From: Sphingomonas limnosediminicola
GTDB lineage: Bacteria; Pseudomonadota; Alphaproteobacteria; Sphingomonadales; Sphingomonadaceae
Length of the DNA stretch: 64,000 nucleotides
Direction: 5' to 3'
NCBI RefSeq assembly: GCF_039537965.1
Contig: NZ_BAABBM010000001.1
Span: 930,001-994,000, forward strand
The first letter of the stretch is position 1; each line of letters opens with the position of its first letter. Position numbers and translations under genes: made by a program. Below the pieces are notes generated by a model. That model did no database searches. It had not been told where the DNA came from and saw only the letters and a list, made by a program, of their open reading frames with translations. Below are positions 44,297 to 54,888 of the stretch, piece after piece.

Positions 44297-45547
44297 TCAG
44301 CTTTCCGGGGTCAGTGTGACCTGCGCGACATCAATCGCGCCGCCGCGAAAGCCCCCTTCACAATACATGAGGTAGTAGCGCCAAAGCTGGTGGAACGGTT
44401 CGCCGAACCCGTTGAGCACACCGCGCGCAACCGCCTCGTCATAGCGGTGTCGCCAGCGTTTGAGCGTCTCGGCGTAATCCCGGCCGAAGCTGGCGCGGCC
44501 GCTCCAGATCAGCTGATGCTCCGCGGCGATATCCTTGAATTGCTGCTCGTCGATCAGGCAGCCGCCAGGGAAGACATAAGTCTGGATGAAGTCGGCGCTC
44601 CGCACATAGCGATCGAAGATCGAATGCTCGATTGAGATATATTGGAGGGCGGCGCGGCCGCGGGGCTTCAGGTTGCGCGCGATGCAGCCGAGATAGGTGC
44701 CCCACCAGCGCTGACCGACCGCCTCTACCATCTCCACCGACGCAACCGCGTCGAACTGCTCGTCGGTGTCGCGGTAGTCCTGGAGCCGGATCTCGATCCG
44801 GTCGGCCAGGCCGGCCGCCGCGATCTTGTCTTCCGCCCACGCTTTCTGCTCGGTCGAAAGCGTAAGCCCAACGACCTGCGCGCCAAGCCTCGCGGCTTCG
44901 ATCGCGAGCGTCCCCCAGCCGCAGCCGATCTCAAGCAAACGGTCACCGGCCTTGAGGTGGAGCCGATCGAGGAGATCATGGATCTTGCGCAGCTGCGCGG
45001 TTTCCAGGCTGTCGTCCGCCGAAGCGAAGCGCGCGCTGGAATAGGTCATCGTTGGGTCGAGCCAGGCGGCGTAGAAGTCGTTGCCGAGGTCGTAGTGGGC
45101 GGCGATATTCTCTCTGGCCTTCCGCGGCGCATTGTCCCGCAGGCGATGAGCAATCGCGTTGACCAGACGGAACGGCCCCTTGGCGCGGCCGACGTCTCCA
45201 AGTGCGACAGCATTGGCCGAGAAGAGCTCGAAGATCCTGACCGGGTCGGGACTCGACCATTCGCCGAGCGTCCAAGACTTGTACCAACCTACGGAACCTG
45301 ACGTCGCTAAACGGAGGAGTGCCATCCAGCTGTTTAGCCGGACGATCGCTTCCGGCCCGCGACGGTGAAAGCCGAGCCGGCGGCAAGATCCGTCGGGCAG
45401 AGTCGTCTCCATCCCGCCGAGCGCCAGCTTCCGGTCTAGCTGGTCGAGCACCTTGGAAAATGCCGGTGCCGCAATGCGGGCCAGCCGGGCGCCACCGGTC
45501 GCGAAACCCCGGTCCGCACGCAAGAGATGTTCGCCGCGCGTGCTCAT
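44297..45547 (-). CDS. Cyclopropane-fatty-acyl-phospholipid synthase family protein
   Basis: A 416-residue SAM-dependent methyltransferase that converts unsaturated lipid chains to cyclopropane rings. It has NIAAHYDLGNDFYAAWLDPTMTYSSA (N-terminal lipid-site motif), the SAM motif LLEIGCGWGTLAIEAARLG, GLTLSTEQ, and the conserved Cys in SIEHSIFD-type and QTYVFPGGCLIDE segments. Such enzymes act on inner membrane lipids. The ATG at 45547 lies 11 bases from the stop of the membrane hydrolase gene, so they form an operon. Both Cys and Glu needed for the reaction appear present. Confidence 0.93.
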   Translation of the reverse strand: MSTRGEHLLRADRGFATGGARLARIAAPAFSKVLDQLDRKLALGGMETTLPDGSCRRLGFHRRGPEAIVRLNSWMALLRLATSGSVGWYKSWTLGEWSSPDPVRIFELFSANAVALGDVGRAKGPFRLVNAIAHRLRDNAPRKARENIAAHYDLGNDFYAAWLDPTMTYSSARFASADDSLETAQLRKIHDLLDRLHLKAGDRLLEIGCGWGTLAIEAARLGAQVVGLTLSTEQKAWAEDKIAAAGLADRIEIRLQDYRDTDEQFDAVASVEMVEAVGQRWWGTYLGCIARNLKPRGRAALQYISIEHSIFDRYVRSADFIQTYVFPGGCLIDEQQFKDIAAEHQLIWSGRASFGRDYAETLKRWRHRYDEAVARGVLNGFGEPFHQLWRYYLMYCEGGFRGGAIDVAQVTLTPES

Positions 45548-45557
45548 CGCCGCGCAG

Positions 45558-46532
45558 TTATGAACTCGATCCTCGGTTGTCGAGCGGCACGAGGAATGCG
45601 TGGCGCCGGAAGAAGGCGCGTATGCCTTCGGGCACGCCCCGCGCGCGAAGGGGTCCGTAGAAGCGCTGATCGGACAGATAGGTGCGCCCGTCGACCGATA
45701 CGACGATCGGCATCCGCGACCAGACGAGGAAGGAACGGACGTGTCGCGATTGCTCCTTCGCGGCGACAAGTTCCGGATCGTCCAGGCGCAACGGCTCACT
45801 GGCCGGATCGATGAGTAGGCCCTTGACGAAATCATAGGTGCCGCTGCCGTAGCGGTCGGCGCTCCGCCACAAGACCGTCCGTTCCCAGAAAGCGAACGGC
45901 GGCGGGCTGGCTACGACCAAGGTCGCCTCGATCCCGCGTGCACGGAGCATCCGCTCGGCGCCGGCCTCGACCCGCGCGCTCTCGCCGAGGTTGAAGGCGA
46001 TGTAGGCGACCATGATCAGGCCGGCGATTTGCGCGGGACGGTCGGCGTGCGCATAGCCGCGCCGCTCCCGGATTCCCGACCAAATGATCGCCGGGATCAT
46101 CAGCAGCCAGTAGACCCAGTCGATGATGAAGATCGCGTTCCCCGAGTACCACCGCCAGTTGGCCGGGGAAAATATCGAGATGGCGTAGGTCGTCAGCCAA
46201 TCGAGGAAGGGGTGGGTAAGCACCGCGAGCAAGGCGACGACGAACAGCGGGCCGGCGCGGAAGGGCTGCGCCCCTTCCCTTCCCGGTCGCAAACGGTCGA
46301 GTATCCAGAGGATCGCGACGATGCCTGCGGCGAGGACCGGCCAGGCGAAGATGCCGTGGATCGGGCCGCGGTGAAACTGGATGCCGTCCACCCGCATGAA
46401 CAAAGGTGCGAAGACGTCGATGTCGGGCGCGTTGGCGCCGAGCAGGCAGGCAGCCATGCCGAAACGCGAGCGGCGCTTCAGCCCCATCTGGCCGATGAGC
46501 GCACCGGCCAAGGTGTGGGTAATATTGTCCAA
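45558..46532 (-). CDS. Membrane-bound metal-dependent hydrolase (YdjM/DUF457-like)
   Basis: A 324-residue membrane protein of the LexA-regulated, membrane-bound metal-dependent hydrolase type. N-terminal motif MDNITHTLAGALIG with the metal-binding His, then LLGANAPDIDVFAPLF (Asp ligand), a His in HRGPIHGIFAWPVL and LTHPFLDWLTTY. It has about four to five hydrophobic helices. The physiological substrate is unknown. It lies upstream of the cyclopropane synthase and 14 bases after korB, in one direction. Confidence 0.9.
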   Translation of the reverse strand: MDNITHTLAGALIGQMGLKRRSRFGMAACLLGANAPDIDVFAPLFMRVDGIQFHRGPIHGIFAWPVLAAGIVAILWILDRLRPGREGAQPFRAGPLFVVALLAVLTHPFLDWLTTYAISIFSPANWRWYSGNAIFIIDWVYWLLMIPAIIWSGIRERRGYAHADRPAQIAGLIMVAYIAFNLGESARVEAGAERMLRARGIEATLVVASPPPFAFWERTVLWRSADRYGSGTYDFVKGLLIDPASEPLRLDDPELVAAKEQSRHVRSFLVWSRMPIVVSVDGRTYLSDQRFYGPLRARGVPEGIRAFFRRHAFLVPLDNRGSSS

Positions 46533-46546
46533 TCAGGCCGCGCGGG

Positions 46547-47557
46547 TCAGAGCTTGTGCGGCTCCTTTTCGACCTGCCATGTCTGGCCCTTGCTGACCAG
46601 CTTCTGGAGGTCGGCGGTCTTGCCGGAGGCGGCGGCCGCGTTCTGCTCGAACACGGCGGATTCGAAGGTCGGCGCGGGATCTTCGTAGATAACGCCGAGC
46701 GCCACCGGGAAGCCTTGCGGCATTTCGATCAGCATCGCCGCGACGCCGCGGTTCTTCGGGTCGTGCGTGATGACGGCAGGGTCGTCGCCCTCGACAACCT
46801 TCAGCGCCAGCCGCTCGATATCGAGCGCGAGGCCTTTGGTGCCGCCGGCGAACAGCATCTTCTCGCCCGGCTTCAACCACAGCTGCTTTTCCTGCGCGAC
46901 GCTGCGCTCAGTGAAGCTGGCGAAGACGTCTTCGTTATAAACAACGCAATTCTGGTAGATCTCGACGAAGCTCGCGCCCTTGTGCGCGTGGGCGGCCTTC
47001 AGAACGTCCGGCAGGCCTTTGTGCACGTCGATGCCGCGGGCAATGAACCGTGCGCCGGAGCCGAGTGCGAACATGCACGGCGTGACGGGGCGATCGACCG
47101 AGCCGAACGGCGTCGAAGGGCTGCGGGTGCCGACGCGGCTGGTCGGTGAGTACTGGCCTTTGGTCAGGCCGTAGATCTCGTTGTTGAAGAGCAGGATCTG
47201 GCAGTCGAGATTGCGGCGAAGCACGTGCATCGTATGATTGCCGCCGATCGACAGCGCATCGCCATCGCCGGTGATAATCCACACGTCGAGCTCGGGATTG
47301 GCGAGCTTGATGCCCGTCGCGAAGGCCGGCGCGCGGCCGTGGATCGTGTGGAAGCCGTAGCTCGCCATGTAATAAGGAAAGCGGCTGGAACAGCCGATGC
47401 CGCTGACGAACACCGTCTTTTCACGCGCGACGCCGAGGTCGGGCATCGTGCGCTGAACGGCCTTCAGGACGGCGTAATCGCCGCAGCCCGGGCACCAGCG
47501 GACTTCCTGATCGCTCGCCCAATCCTTGGCGGTGGTAACGGGGGTCATGTCATTCAT
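46547..47557 (-). CDS. korB: 2-oxoacid:ferredoxin oxidoreductase subunit beta
   Basis: A 336-residue thiamine diphosphate-binding subunit. It begins with VRWCPGCGDYAVLKAVQRTM (iron-sulfur Cys motif). TPP and magnesium site follow in DGDALSIGGNHTMHVLRRN and NNEIYGLTKGQYSPTS. With KorA it converts 2-oxoglutarate (or a branched oxoacid) plus CoA to acyl-CoA, CO2 and reduced ferredoxin. The start at 47557 uses the ATG whose first base overlaps the TGA of a 26-residue membrane peptide gene. korA lies upstream. Confidence 0.95.
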   Translation of the reverse strand: MNDMTPVTTAKDWASDQEVRWCPGCGDYAVLKAVQRTMPDLGVAREKTVFVSGIGCSSRFPYYMASYGFHTIHGRAPAFATGIKLANPELDVWIITGDGDALSIGGNHTMHVLRRNLDCQILLFNNEIYGLTKGQYSPTSRVGTRSPSTPFGSVDRPVTPCMFALGSGARFIARGIDVHKGLPDVLKAAHAHKGASFVEIYQNCVVYNEDVFASFTERSVAQEKQLWLKPGEKMLFAGGTKGLALDIERLALKVVEGDDPAVITHDPKNRGVAAMLIEMPQGFPVALGVIYEDPAPTFESAVFEQNAAAASGKTADLQKLVSKGQTWQVEKEPHKL

Positions 47558-47637
47558 CACTGCGGCCTCAGCCAATAAACGAGGAACAGGACTGCAATCA
47601 GCAGCATGATCAGCGGGAAGACGTTGAGCGGCTTCAT
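47557..47637 (-). CDS. 26-residue membrane micro-protein between korA and korB
   Basis: An ATG at 47637 opens 26 codons, nearly all hydrophobic: PLNVFPLIMLLIAVLFLVYWLRPQ after the first residues, a single membrane helix with a basic end. The stop codon TGA overlaps the start of korB (TGATG), and korA ends 50 bases upstream. This tight coupling suggests it is translated and may anchor or accompany the Kor complex at the membrane. The gene is too short for standard ORF calling, and I know of no named family. Confidence 0.5.
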   Translation of the reverse strand: MKPLNVFPLIMLLIAVLFLVYWLRPQ

Positions 47638-47686
47638 GCCGTTTTCCCGCTTAAGGTCACTAAAGTCACGGTGAGCGGCGCTTTGG

Positions 47687-49570
<1,884 letters not shown>

Positions 49571-49698
49571 GCTGCTTCCTCTAAGCCCGACCGCCAGCTT
49601 TCGCCACCCATTTGCCTGTGTCAGGAGGCCGACGCATGGAGCATCGGCAAAAGTTTTCGAAACTGGCGGGGCTCGCGCGCCTTCGCTAGGCCGTCGCA

Positions 49699-50169
49699 AT
49701 GGGAAGTAGTGACCGGTACCGCCGCGGCGTCGGAATCATGCTGCTCAACCGCGAGGGCAAGGTGTTCGTCGGCGCGCGCATCGATAATACCGACGAGGCC
49801 TGGCAGATGCCGCAGGGCGGCATGGACAAGGGAGAGAAGCCGTGGGTAACGGCGCTTCGCGAGCTTGAGGAAGAGACTGGCATCCCGCCGCGTTTGGTTG
49901 AACGCATTGCGGACGGGTCTGAGCGCCTGAAATATGATTTGCCGGAGGAGCTACGCGGCAAGCTGTGGGGCGGGAAGTGGCGCGGGCAGGACCAGGACTG
50001 GTTCCTGGCGCGGTTCATGGGTGACGACAGCGATGTCAACATCGCCACCGCACATCCTGAGTTCCGGGAATGGAAATGGATTGAGCCGGCACAGCTGCCG
50101 AATCTCATCGTGCCCTTTAAGCGCGACCTGTATCGCCAGTTGCTGCGCGAATTCGCCCAACATCTCTGA
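49699..50169 (+). CDS. rppH: RNA pyrophosphohydrolase
   Basis: A 156-residue Nudix hydrolase that removes pyrophosphate from 5' ends of RNA, starting mRNA decay. The Nudix box is GGMDKGEKPWVTALRELEEETGI. The RppH start is YRRGVGIMLLNREGKVFVGARID, with WQMPQGG. Late motifs WRGQDQDWFLARFMG and FREWKWIEPAQLPNLIVPFKRDLYRQLLREF are also typical. It stands alone, divergent from korA, with a gap of 128 bases between starts. Confidence 0.97.
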   Translation: MGSSDRYRRGVGIMLLNREGKVFVGARIDNTDEAWQMPQGGMDKGEKPWVTALRELEEETGIPPRLVERIADGSERLKYDLPEELRGKLWGGKWRGQDQDWFLARFMGDDSDVNIATAHPEFREWKWIEPAQLPNLIVPFKRDLYRQLLREFAQHL

Positions 50170-50272
50170 GTTAAGTTCAGTGCTGCGCGATGGCCTGGCC
50201 GAGAAAGGCCGGATTGGAGACGGCCTGCTGTTCCGGAACGCGGACGGCAGTGGGAACGCCAGCCGCTGGATC

Positions 50273-50298
50273 CGTCAGCGGCCGCTCGTCCGCTGACG
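50273..50298 (-). terminator. Hairpin right after the receiver-protein gene
   Basis: CGTCAGCGG (50273-50281) pairs perfectly with CCGCTGACG (50290-50298) around an 8-base loop, immediately past the stop codon at 50300. A T run is absent. It may end the receiver transcript. Confidence 0.5.
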
Positions 50299-50299
50299 A

Positions 50300-50677
50300 T
50301 TAAACCTGTTCGAGCTCGTCGCTAGCCCCGACGACATCTTTCAACTCGCCGCTCGCATAAGGCTTGTGCAGGACCCGGGCGCCTTCGGGGACGTCGGTGA
50401 ATTGCAGATCGTGGTCCGACGAGGTCAGGACAAGCTGCACGTCAGGACGCAACTGCGAAACCTGGCGGCATAACTCCAGCCCGTTTACGTCGCCCGGAAG
50501 CTGCGCCTCCGTCACCACGACCTCGATTTCCGGATGCTCGTCGAGGACGGCGGCGGCGTCCCTGGCATCATAAGCGTGATAGGTCTGGAAACCGGATTCC
50601 GTCAGGATGTCAGACGCGACCATCCCGATGAACGGCTGATCGTCGACGATCAAAGCAGCAGGCCGACTGGAAGTCAT
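50300..50677 (-). CDS. Stand-alone receiver-domain protein with Asp-to-Glu change
   Basis: A 125-residue CheY-like receiver. The acidic pair is in ALIVDDQPFIG, the conserved Ser/Thr in VLTSSD, and the Lys in VLHKPYA. The usual phospho-accepting Asp is replaced: the segment reads VVVTEAQLPG, with Glu57 where the family has Asp. It may therefore be locked in an active-like state and act without phosphorylation. No output domain is present. ATG at 50677 has GAGGTGAAGG upstream. Partner kinase not evident nearby. Confidence 0.88.
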   Translation of the reverse strand: MTSSRPAALIVDDQPFIGMVASDILTESGFQTYHAYDARDAAAVLDEHPEIEVVVTEAQLPGDVNGLELCRQVSQLRPDVQLVLTSSDHDLQFTDVPEGARVLHKPYASGELKDVVGASDELEQV

Positions 50678-50756
50678 ATGACCTTCACCTCTGTTATGGC
50701 CCGAATTAGTTGTGGGCCGCCCTTAGAGAGTCAACGGGACTCGGCTGAGCTTCGGC

Positions 50757-51095
50757 TCACTTCGCCTTACGGTTGGTCGCCGCTTCCTCGGCAAGCGCCT
50801 CAAGCGTCTTGCGGCCAACATCGAGCGCGAGCGCCCACATCGCATTGCCGCGATCGGCACTACCTTTGGCCATATCGCCAAGATGGTCGCCAGCCTTGGC
50901 CGCGAGCTTTCTCGCCTTGTCCGAATCCTTGAGCGCCGCAGCGGCGCCGACCAGCGCAGCAGCAACGACCTCCGTCACCAAGGGGTTGTCGGCAATTGCT
51001 TTCAGGCTTTTCGTCGCCCTGGAGATGCCGGGGGACTCGCTGGCCTTGGACTTCTTTTTGTCCTTCTTTTTCTTTTTATCTTTGTCCTTGCTCAC
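50757..51095 (-). CDS. Hypothetical protein with Lys-rich N-terminus
   Basis: A 112-residue protein. The first 18 residues are a strongly basic repeat (SKDKDKKKKKDKKKSKAS), followed by a helical region (residues 25-105) with VTEVVAAALVGAAAALKDSDKARKLAAKAGDHLGD. The basic tail could bind nucleic acid or polyphosphate. GTG start with AGGGG upstream. It lies divergently from ppk, sharing a 96-base intergenic with the PHO-box-like site, and might therefore share phosphate control. I do not recognise a family. Confidence 0.6.
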   Translation of the reverse strand: MSKDKDKKKKKDKKKSKASESPGISRATKSLKAIADNPLVTEVVAAALVGAAAALKDSDKARKLAAKAGDHLGDMAKGSADRGNAMWALALDVGRKTLEALAEEAATNRKAK

Positions 51096-51144
51096 GCTTT
51101 GTCCCCTTGCCGAGTCTCGCGAAACCGGCCGCTCATACCAATGT

Positions 51145-51162
51145 TTGTCACAACATTGTAAC
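51145..51162 (+). promoter_or_regulatory. PHO-box-like PhoB site upstream of ppk
   Basis: TTGTCAC, four bases, then TTGTAAC: two 7-base direct repeats with 11-base period, close to the known PHO box CTGTCAT-N4-CTGTCAT. An inverted repeat CAATGTT/AACATTG (51139-51158) overlaps it. Location between a divergent pair and upstream of ppk suits phosphate-limited induction of polyphosphate metabolism. Confidence 0.45.
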
Positions 51163-51233
51163 AGACCGCTGTTTCAGTTCTGCGACATGCAGTGGGCAAG
51201 ATCGACAAAATCCCTTCCAAGCCGGGCAAGCTG

Positions 51234-53375
51234 ATGGACAATGTCAGCCACGCAGCGGCACCCGAGCCGCAACTTGCGGAGCCGCGCCTGTTCAATCGCG
51301 AGCTGAGCTGGCTCGCCTTCAACCAGCGGGTTCTGGAGGAGGCGTCCAATCCGAAACATCCACTGCTGGAGCGGGTCCGCTTCCTGTCGATCTCGGCCAA
51401 TAACCTCGACGAGTTCTTCATGGTCCGCGTCGCCGGCCTGAAGGCGCACCAGAAGCTGGGTGTGGAGGAACTATCGGAGGATGGGCTGACCGTCGCCCAG
51501 CAGCTTACTGCGATCGTCGCCGTGGCCGACCAACTGGTCACCAGCCAGCACGACGTTTGGGCCGAGCTTCAGGTCCTGCTCGCTGCCGCGAGCATGCGCG
51601 TCGTTGGCGACGAGCCGTTGGACGAAGAGGCTGAGGCGTGGCTGGATCAGCAGTTTCGCGAGCAGATTTTCCCGGTGCTGACGCCGCAGGCGATCGACCC
51701 GGCGCACCCCTTCCCGTTCATCCCGAACCGAGGGCTGAGCCTGATCTTCGAGTTGAAGAAGGGCCGCAACAGCGTGCGCGAACTGATCATGGCGCCGTCG
51801 ACACTGCCGCGCTTCATTCGCATTCCCGGTCCCACCGGGCGATATATTGCGCTGGAGACGCTGATCCGGCGCAAGACCGGCTACCTCTTTCCCAAATATG
51901 ACGTGCTGCGCGGCGGTGCGTTCCGTATCATACGCGACAGCGATATCGAGGTGGAGGAAGAGGCAGAAGACCTCGTTCGCTACTTCCGGACGGCGATCAA
52001 AAGGCGGCGGCGCGGCCGGGTCGTGCGGCTGGAGCTGGAGCCCGGCATCGAGGAAGAGCTCGAAGGCGTCGTCCTGGAAGGGCTTAACGCGCACGAATCG
52101 ATCATCTCCGAGACGCGCGGATTTCTTGGCATGATCGACCTCAACCAATTGGTGGAAGAGGACCGGCCCGACCTCAAGTTCCCGCCGTTCACGCCACGCT
52201 TTCCGGAGCGGATTCGCGAGCATGGGGGCGACTGTTTTGCGGCGATCAGGGAAAAGGACCTGCTAGTCCACCACCCTTATGAAAGCTTCGAGGTGGTGGT
52301 CGCCTTCATCCAGCAGGCGGCCGCGGATCCCGACGTGATCGCGATCAAGCAGACGCTGTATCGCGCCGGCAAGCAGTCGGCGATCATGAAGGCGCTGATC
52401 GACGCCGCGGAGGCCGGCAAATCGGTGACGGCGGTGATTGAGCTTAAGGCGCGTTTCGACGAGGAGCAGAACCTGGTCTGGGCCAATGCGCTGGAGCGCG
52501 CGGGCGTGCAGGTCGTCTACGGCTTCATGGAGTGGAAGACCCACGCCAAGGTATCGATGGTCGTTCGGCGCGAGGAAAAGGGATACCGCACCTACTGCCA
52601 CTTCGGGACGGGCAATTATCATCCGGTGACCGCACGTATCTATACCGACCTCAGCTACTTCACCGCCAATCCGGTCACCGGCCGCGATGCGGCGAAGCTG
52701 CTCAATTACATCACCGGCTATCTCGAGCCGCGAAACCTCAAGCAACTGGTGATCTCACCCGCCGGGCTCCGCACCGAGCTGATCAAATTGATCGATGCCG
52801 AGATTGCCTCCGCCAAGGCCGGCAAGCCGTCGGGCGTCTGGTCAAAGCTCAATTCGCTCGTTGACCCGATCATTATCGAGAAGCTGTACGAGGCGAGCGC
52901 CGCGGGCGTGCCGATCGACCTCGTCGTGCGGGGCATCTGCTGCCTTCGTCCTGGCGTGCCGGGGATGAGCGAGAATATCTACGTGAAGTCGATCGTCGGC
53001 CGCTTCCTCGAACATGCGCGGATGTGGGCGTTCGCCAACGGGCACGAACTGCCGCACGCTGCGGCCAAGGTCTACATCAGTTCGGCGGACTGGATGCCCC
53101 GCAATTTCGACCGGCGGATCGAATATATGCTGCCGATCGAAAACCCGACCGTGCACGCGCAGCTGATCGACCAGGTCATGGTCGCTAACCTCATCGACAA
53201 TGAGCAGAGTTGGCGGCTCAATTCCGACGGCACCTATGCGCGGCTGCAGCCAAAGCCCGGGCAGGATTTCAACCTGCACGATTATTTCATGTCCAACCCG
53301 AGCTTGTCCGGGCGGGGTCAGGCCCTAAAGAAAGGCCGCAAGGTTCCAAAGCTGCGTTTCCACCGCGGCCGGTAG
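51234..53375 (+). CDS. ppk1: Polyphosphate kinase 1
   Basis: A 713-residue enzyme (727 if the GTG at 51192 is used) that builds polyphosphate from ATP. The start [20 protein letters not shown], then [18 protein letters not shown], are the family N-terminus. Catalytic region: [30 protein letters not shown], and the phospho-His site [18 protein letters not shown] late [12 protein letters not shown] motif is conserved. The ATG at 51234 leaves room for a leader after the PHO-box-like site. ppx follows 21 bases downstream, giving a polyphosphate synthesis/degradation operon. Confidence 0.96.
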   Translation: MDNVSHAAAPEPQLAEPRLFNRELSWLAFNQRVLEEASNPKHPLLERVRFLSISANNLDEFFMVRVAGLKAHQKLGVEELSEDGLTVAQQLTAIVAVADQLVTSQHDVWAELQVLLAAASMRVVGDEPLDEEAEAWLDQQFREQIFPVLTPQAIDPAHPFPFIPNRGLSLIFELKKGRNSVRELIMAPSTLPRFIRIPGPTGRYIALETLIRRKTGYLFPKYDVLRGGAFRIIRDSDIEVEEEAEDLVRYFRTAIKRRRRGRVVRLELEPGIEEELEGVVLEGLNAHESIISETRGFLGMIDLNQLVEEDRPDLKFPPFTPRFPERIREHGGDCFAAIREKDLLVHHPYESFEVVVAFIQQAAADPDVIAIKQTLYRAGKQSAIMKALIDAAEAGKSVTAVIELKARFDEEQNLVWANALERAGVQVVYGFMEWKTHAKVSMVVRREEKGYRTYCHFGTGNYHPVTARIYTDLSYFTANPVTGRDAAKLLNYITGYLEPRNLKQLVISPAGLRTELIKLIDAEIASAKAGKPSGVWSKLNSLVDPIIIEKLYEASAAGVPIDLVVRGICCLRPGVPGMSENIYVKSIVGRFLEHARMWAFANGHELPHAAAKVYISSADWMPRNFDRRIEYMLPIENPTVHAQLIDQVMVANLIDNEQSWRLNSDGTYARLQPKPGQDFNLHDYFMSNPSLSGRGQALKKGRKVPKLRFHRGR

Positions 53376-53396
53376 ACAGGGGCGTTTCAGAAGAGA

Positions 53397-54845
53397 GTGG
53401 CAACCGCCGACCCCGCAGCGATCATCGACATCGGTTCAAACTCCGTGCGGCTGGTCGTCTACGCGGGTCCGCCGCGAATCCCCTCCCCGATCTTCAACGA
53501 AAAGGTGCTTGCGGGCCTCGGGTCGAGCGCGGACCGGTCGGGCAACCTGCCGGAGAGGCCGCGAGCGCGGGCGCTGGCCGCCATCCATCGCTTCAAGCTG
53601 CTGATCGACCACATGCGCGTGAAGCAAGTTCGGGTGGTCGCAACGGCTGCGATCCGTGATGCGGCGAACGGTGCCGACTTTGTCCGCGACGTGAAGCGGC
53701 TCGGCCTCGAATGCGAGGTTTTGAGTGCCGAGGAAGAGGCGCGGTTGGCGGGTGAGGGCGTCCTGTCCGGCATGCCGCGCGCAATCGGGACGGTGGGCGA
53801 CCTCGGCGGCGGCAGCCTGGAGCTTGTCGATATCGGGGACGGCGAGACTCATGGCGGCATTTCGATGCCGCTTGGCGTGCTTCGACTCGATGCGTCGTCC
53901 GACGGCGAGCGCAAGGCGCGGAAGATCCTTCGCGCGGCGTTAAAGGAAACCGATATCGGCGAGCGCGCGAAAGGCCGTCGCTTCTACATGGTTGGTGGAT
54001 CTTGGCGCACGCTAGCGCGGATCGACATGTTCGCATGCGATTTCCCACTGCCGATCACGCACCAATATCGGATGAAGCCGGGACGCGTGCGCGACCTGCG
54101 CAAGATGCTGAAGTCGCCGGACCAGCGGCTGGCCTCTGCCGCGGCACCCCAGCGAATGGCGACGTCGCCTGTCGCGGCAATGCTGCTCGACCTGATCGTC
54201 GATGAACTGGAGCCCTCGGACCTGGTGGTGTCAGCGTACGGCATTCGCGAAGGGCTGCTCTATTCGGCGCTGAAACCGGCCATTAGAAACGAAGACCCTT
54301 TGCTCGAGGAAGCCCGGTCCGCGGGTGGCGGCGAGCATCGGTTCGGCCAACATGGCGACCTGCTCGACCAATGGATCGCTCCTCTATTTGATGATGGGCG
54401 CGAGATGTCGCGGCTTCGGCATGCAGCCTGCCTGCTAGCGGACGTCGCATGGCAGGCGACTGCCAATTTCCGCGCCGACCGCGGCATTGAGATGGCGCTG
54501 CACGGAAACTGGGTGGCGGTCGACGCGCCGGGGCGCGTGATCATGGCGCAGGCGCTGTCATCGAGCTTCGGGCGAGAGGTTCTACCGGATGAGCGGCTCG
54601 GCCACCTTGTCAGCGCCGATCAGTTGCGGCGGGCGCACTGTTGGGGCGCCGCGATGCGGTTGGGGCAGCGGCTGTCAGGCGGCGTCGGCGCCGTGCTCAA
54701 ACGGACGAGTCTCAGCAAGGCGAACGGGGCGATCCGGCTTCACGTGCGACGGGGCGAGGAGGCGCTAGTCGGCGATGCGGTCGAACGGCGTCTGACCAAG
54801 CTGGCGGAGTCGATGGGACGCGGGGCGGCGGTCGTCAGCGGCTAG
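53397..54845 (+). CDS. ppx: Exopolyphosphatase (Ppx/GppA family)
   Basis: A 482-residue phosphatase that removes phosphate from polyphosphate ends or converts pppGpp. Motifs: AIIDIGSNSVRLVVY (phosphate 1), DLGGGSLELVDI (phosphate 2), TAAIRDAANG and VLSAEEEARLAGEGVL. The C-terminal HD-like helical domain follows (DLILDEL-type, MALHGNW). GTG start at 53397, 21 bases after ppk1, so both make one transcript. Length matches Ppx; discrimination from GppA is not certain. Confidence 0.93.
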   Translation: MATADPAAIIDIGSNSVRLVVYAGPPRIPSPIFNEKVLAGLGSSADRSGNLPERPRARALAAIHRFKLLIDHMRVKQVRVVATAAIRDAANGADFVRDVKRLGLECEVLSAEEEARLAGEGVLSGMPRAIGTVGDLGGGSLELVDIGDGETHGGISMPLGVLRLDASSDGERKARKILRAALKETDIGERAKGRRFYMVGGSWRTLARIDMFACDFPLPITHQYRMKPGRVRDLRKMLKSPDQRLASAAAPQRMATSPVAAMLLDLIVDELEPSDLVVSAYGIREGLLYSALKPAIRNEDPLLEEARSAGGGEHRFGQHGDLLDQWIAPLFDDGREMSRLRHAACLLADVAWQATANFRADRGIEMALHGNWVAVDAPGRVIMAQALSSSFGREVLPDERLGHLVSADQLRRAHCWGAAMRLGQRLSGGVGAVLKRTSLSKANGAIRLHVRRGEEALVGDAVERRLTKLAESMGRGAAVVSG

Positions 54846-54888
54846 GCGGTGTGGCGTTCCGGCGGCTGCCCGGCTAGAGGCCCGGGGC

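Noticed and set aside
50182..50296. GTG-started 37-codon plus frame after rppH
   Set aside because: No ribosome site and no homology; overlaps a hairpin.
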